A stretch of 17,387 nt of DNA, taken from NCBI GenBank assembly GCA_033722415.1, contig JAWVZC010000043.1, positions 1 to 17,387 of the forward strand. Reading direction: 5' to 3'. The translations under genes and the position numbers were made by a program. The DNA is from JAMQKA01 sp033722415 (GTDB lineage Bacteria > Bacteroidota > Rhodothermia > Balneolales > Balneolaceae). A model generated the notes under the pieces. It made no database searches. It saw only the letters and a list, made by a program, of their open reading frames with translations, and was not told the DNA's origin. This document shows, piece by piece, positions 15,304-17,387 of this stretch (the stretch's first letter is position 1; the number at the start of each line of letters is the position of its first letter).

Positions 15304-17387
15304 CAGTGAACCACCGCAATTTTTATCAGCTTGCTCATCGTTCGGTCGTTGACGGTTGCCGTAACCCGGGCCAGATAGATGCCGCTGCCCCATTCGGCAG
15401 TGGAAATACGCTGTTCTTCCGGAGCTCCTCCGCCGGTGTCATACCGCTGATCGAAGACCACCCGCCCGTCCGGGGTAATGATTTTGATGGCCACACGTCC
15501 CGGCGAAGCAGTCTGGTACCGGATATGGGTCTCGTCGCGGGCCGGGTTGGGCCAGTTGTAGGTTTCCGATCTGACCAGTATCTCGTTGACGGGCGAGGGG
15601 GAACTCGTACCCGGCATCCGGCCGGTAACTTTGTTGTAGGGTTCGCTGCCATATCGACTGCTCCACAGGGTGCTGTCCAGCGCCTCGAATGTCCATGCCT
15701 TTAGGTCGCCGGTATGGCTTACGGCAAAGAGCGTATTGCCCGAAATTACCGGGTTTACGGGTTCTTTCCGCATGTCGAATAATGCGCCTACATGCAGCGG
15801 GAACCCGTTTTTCGGGGCACCGTCGGATCCAAATGCGTGTAAGTTTACAGTTGTTGAATCCTGGGTCAGGATTACCAGATCCTGCTTTTGGTCACCATCC
15901 ATATCAGCGATCAGCGGTGTTCCGGCAAACCTGGAACCGTCCGGAGGTAAAATCGGGAAGCCGGAGAGCATAGCCCCGTTGATGTTCACGGCATCCAGCC
16001 GGTTTTGTATGCGGTTAACAAACAGGATATCGAGCCGGCCGTCACCATTAACATCAGCCATGGCGGGCCATGCGAAGCCGGGTGATCGAACCAGCTCCCG
16101 TACGGGTTTGTCAGATGACGGCTCGATCAGCGTGAAGGCATCATCTTCCAGGAGATAAAACACGTTTGTACCGGTCAAGGGCTGCAGCAAGCCGGTGTAC
16201 TGCCTGGAACCGGGGGATATGGTGGCGCTGAATGGGGTGCCTTCCACCCGCAGCAGATTGCCGGAAATTACGGCATATCTTCCCCCGGCAGCTGCCGATC
16301 GCTGTTGCGGTTCCTGAAGATCCGCCAGCTCCGAGCCGTCCGCCAGGCTGATTCGTTTATCGGTAAAATCCGGTGTGAGAATCGTACCGCCCGAAGAACT
16401 GATAAATCCCCTGTTTTCCGGCAGGGTGATGCTCCAGCCGATCCGCCACTGGTCCCCGTTCCAGGCCTGCGAGGTTAACGTTATCCTTTCGGTACCGGGA
16501 CGCTCGGCCAGAACAAGGTTGTCTGCCAGCAGGGGCTGCTGGGGCGGTCCGGTTCCAAAATCGGTAAGGGGAGCGCTTGATTCCGACAATGGCAGGGCAT
16601 AGGTGGTCTCAGCCGTGGGAATAATCAAAAAACGGTCCTGCCCCGACGTATAAACCGATAGGGAAAGAGGGTAGCCCACCCAGTAGGGATCCTCCCGGCT
16701 GGTTGCAGCGGCATCATCCCGGATCGGCAGTGATTCCGGCTGAAGGGTTACGGGTTCTGCCAGGGGGGTCCCCGTTCTGTGGGCCCGGAATGTCATGACA
16801 GGAGACAACGGTGAGAAATCATACAGTTCGAACAGGGTGCCTCCCCCTGAATTGCTCCTGCTGTTCGGGCGGGTATCGGGTCCGAACTTGTTTTCATACA
16901 GCTGGAGTGTATCTCCCCGCGTGTTGATTACCGAAGCGTCATTCCCGGCCCACCAGAAATCGAAAGAGGTACCGTTGACAAAATCGCTGTTTTGCCCGTC
17001 GGCCGGGCGCCCGATATCCTGGGCGCCGTCCGCTTCCTCAAGATCCACACCGCGCCGCTCGGGATTGGCGTTTACACCGGACGAGTGTATCTGCCGGTTG
17101 ATAATCTGTTCATCGATATGCCAGATAAGTATGCCGCCGTTAAGCTCGCGGTCGTCGGGCGTTCCCGGTTCCTGGTCTGGTCCCCGGTCGAGACCACCCG
17201 GCAGGCTCCAGTCGTAGTTGTCGACCCCCACCAGCACCCCGGGTTCCAATGCCTGCTCGAAGCCTGGCGCCTGGTTTACAAACGCCTCATCATCGTTGTC
17301 AAACTGCTGTCTGATTTCGGTGCCGTCGGGTCTGCGAATGGTAAGTTCAACCCCGTCATCTTCAGGATCGCGGTGCCGGTTTTCGAC
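15303..17387 (-). CDS. M6-peptidase-like surface protein with T9SS type A sorting domain (5' end outside window)
   Basis: The frame is open from the window edge (17387) to TGA at 15303-15305, 694 residues visible; the TTG at 17249 is internal. The visible start, VENRHRDPEDDG..., then NGGILIWHIDEQI at about 83-95, resembles the C-terminal part of the M6 (immune inhibitor A-like) peptidase catalytic region, where 'ENR...GLLIWHxDE' is typical; the HExxH site would be off the window, so activity is unproven. Residues about 240-600 form a propeller-like region with two FG-GAP/VCBS calcium loops, DVNGDGRLDILF (445-456) and DMDGDQKQDLVI (495-506). The last 88 residues (607-694) are a T9SS C-terminal domain: YNWPNPARDETHIRY, GRVAIKIITPDGRVV, GSGIYLARVTA, ending MSKLIKIAVVH. 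The protein is thus secreted to the surface by T9SS. Stop and next start overlap (TGATG). Confidence 0.88.
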   Translation of the reverse strand, partial: VENRHRDPEDDGVELTIRRPDGTEIRQQFDNDDEAFVNQAPGFEQALEPGVLVGVDNYDWSLPGGLDRGPDQEPGTPDDRELNGGILIWHIDEQIINRQIHSSGVNANPERRGVDLEEADGAQDIGRPADGQNSDFVNGTSFDFWWAGNDASVINTRGDTLQLYENKFGPDTRPNSRSNSGGGTLFELYDFSPLSPVMTFRAHRTGTPLAEPVTLQPESLPIRDDAAATSREDPYWVGYPLSLSVYTSGQDRFLIIPTAETTYALPLSESSAPLTDFGTGPPQQPLLADNLVLAERPGTERITLTSQAWNGDQWRIGWSITLPENRGFISSSGGTILTPDFTDKRISLADGSELADLQEPQQRSAAAGGRYAVISGNLLRVEGTPFSATISPGSRQYTGLLQPLTGTNVFYLLEDDAFTLIEPSSDKPVRELVRSPGFAWPAMADVNGDGRLDILFVNRIQNRLDAVNINGAMLSGFPILPPDGSRFAGTPLIADMDGDQKQDLVILTQDSTTVNLHAFGSDGAPKNGFPLHVGALFDMRKEPVNPVISGNTLFAVSHTGDLKAWTFEALDSTLWSSRYGSEPYNKVTGRMPGTSSPSPVNEILVRSETYNWPNPARDETHIRYQTASPGRVAIKIITPDGRVVFDQRYDTGGGAPEEQRISTAEWGSGIYLARVTATVNDRTMSKLIKIAVVH

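Noticed and set aside
15304..15393. 30-codon N-terminal extension of the protease/barrel fusion
   Set aside because: It lies within the end of the T9SS gene and would place a charged stretch before a perfectly good signal peptide starting at 15303.
17247..17249. TTG as the start of the T9SS protein
   Set aside because: The same frame continues to the window edge and the extra 46 residues contain an M6-like segment, so the gene starts outside.

Overview
The window looks like a chromosomal piece from a Bacteroidota-related bacterium, most likely of the Balneolota/Rhodothermota side of the phylum. This is inferred from gene content, not from a marker gene. The pointers are a type IX secretion (T9SS) C-terminal sorting domain, a DUF5683 protein, a free-standing PASTA protein next to rpe, several outer-membrane barrels and lipoproteins, weak or absent Shine-Dalgarno sequences before many genes, and fairly GC-rich genes separated by AT-richer gaps. 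No tRNA, rRNA, CRISPR array, insertion sequence or phage gene was recognised.

Layout. The left edge holds the last 78 codons of L-arabinose isomerase (araA, +). After about 520 bases without a gene comes a HAD-family sugar-phosphate phosphatase/mutase (-), a 377-base gap, and a small outer-membrane barrel protein (+). That gene converges on a matrixin-type zinc metalloprotease lipoprotein (-) over a hairpin. Upstream of the protease on the same strand lies a barrel gene broken by one in-frame TAA, and before that a lipoprotein-like frame with no proper 5' end, which overlaps the start of a class II-type DNA photolyase (+). After a 359-base gap, three minus-strand genes form a tight unit, phoH -> metallo-beta-lactamase-fold hydrolase -> purine nucleoside phosphorylase. 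The phoH reading frame has no ATG/GTG/TTG at its natural N-terminus and seems to start at ATC behind a strong ribosome-binding site.

From the right edge to position 9394 there is a five-gene minus-strand unit with overlaps or short spacers: a T9SS-sorted M6-peptidase-like surface protein (5' end outside the window), a very large periplasmic protease / TolB-like propeller / outer-membrane barrel fusion, a DUF5683 membrane protein, a three-repeat PASTA protein anchored by one membrane helix, and ribulose-phosphate 3-epimerase. The first four are envelope or exported proteins and the last is cytosolic carbon metabolism, so the unit is functionally mixed although it looks co-transcribed.

Most worth checking are the nonsense-interrupted barrel gene, the ATC start (with a seven-codon in-frame leader) of phoH, the protease/propeller/barrel fusion translationally coupled to a T9SS substrate, and the head-to-head overlap of photolyase with a decaying lipoprotein/barrel pair. 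I did not find a clear new defence or biosynthetic system.
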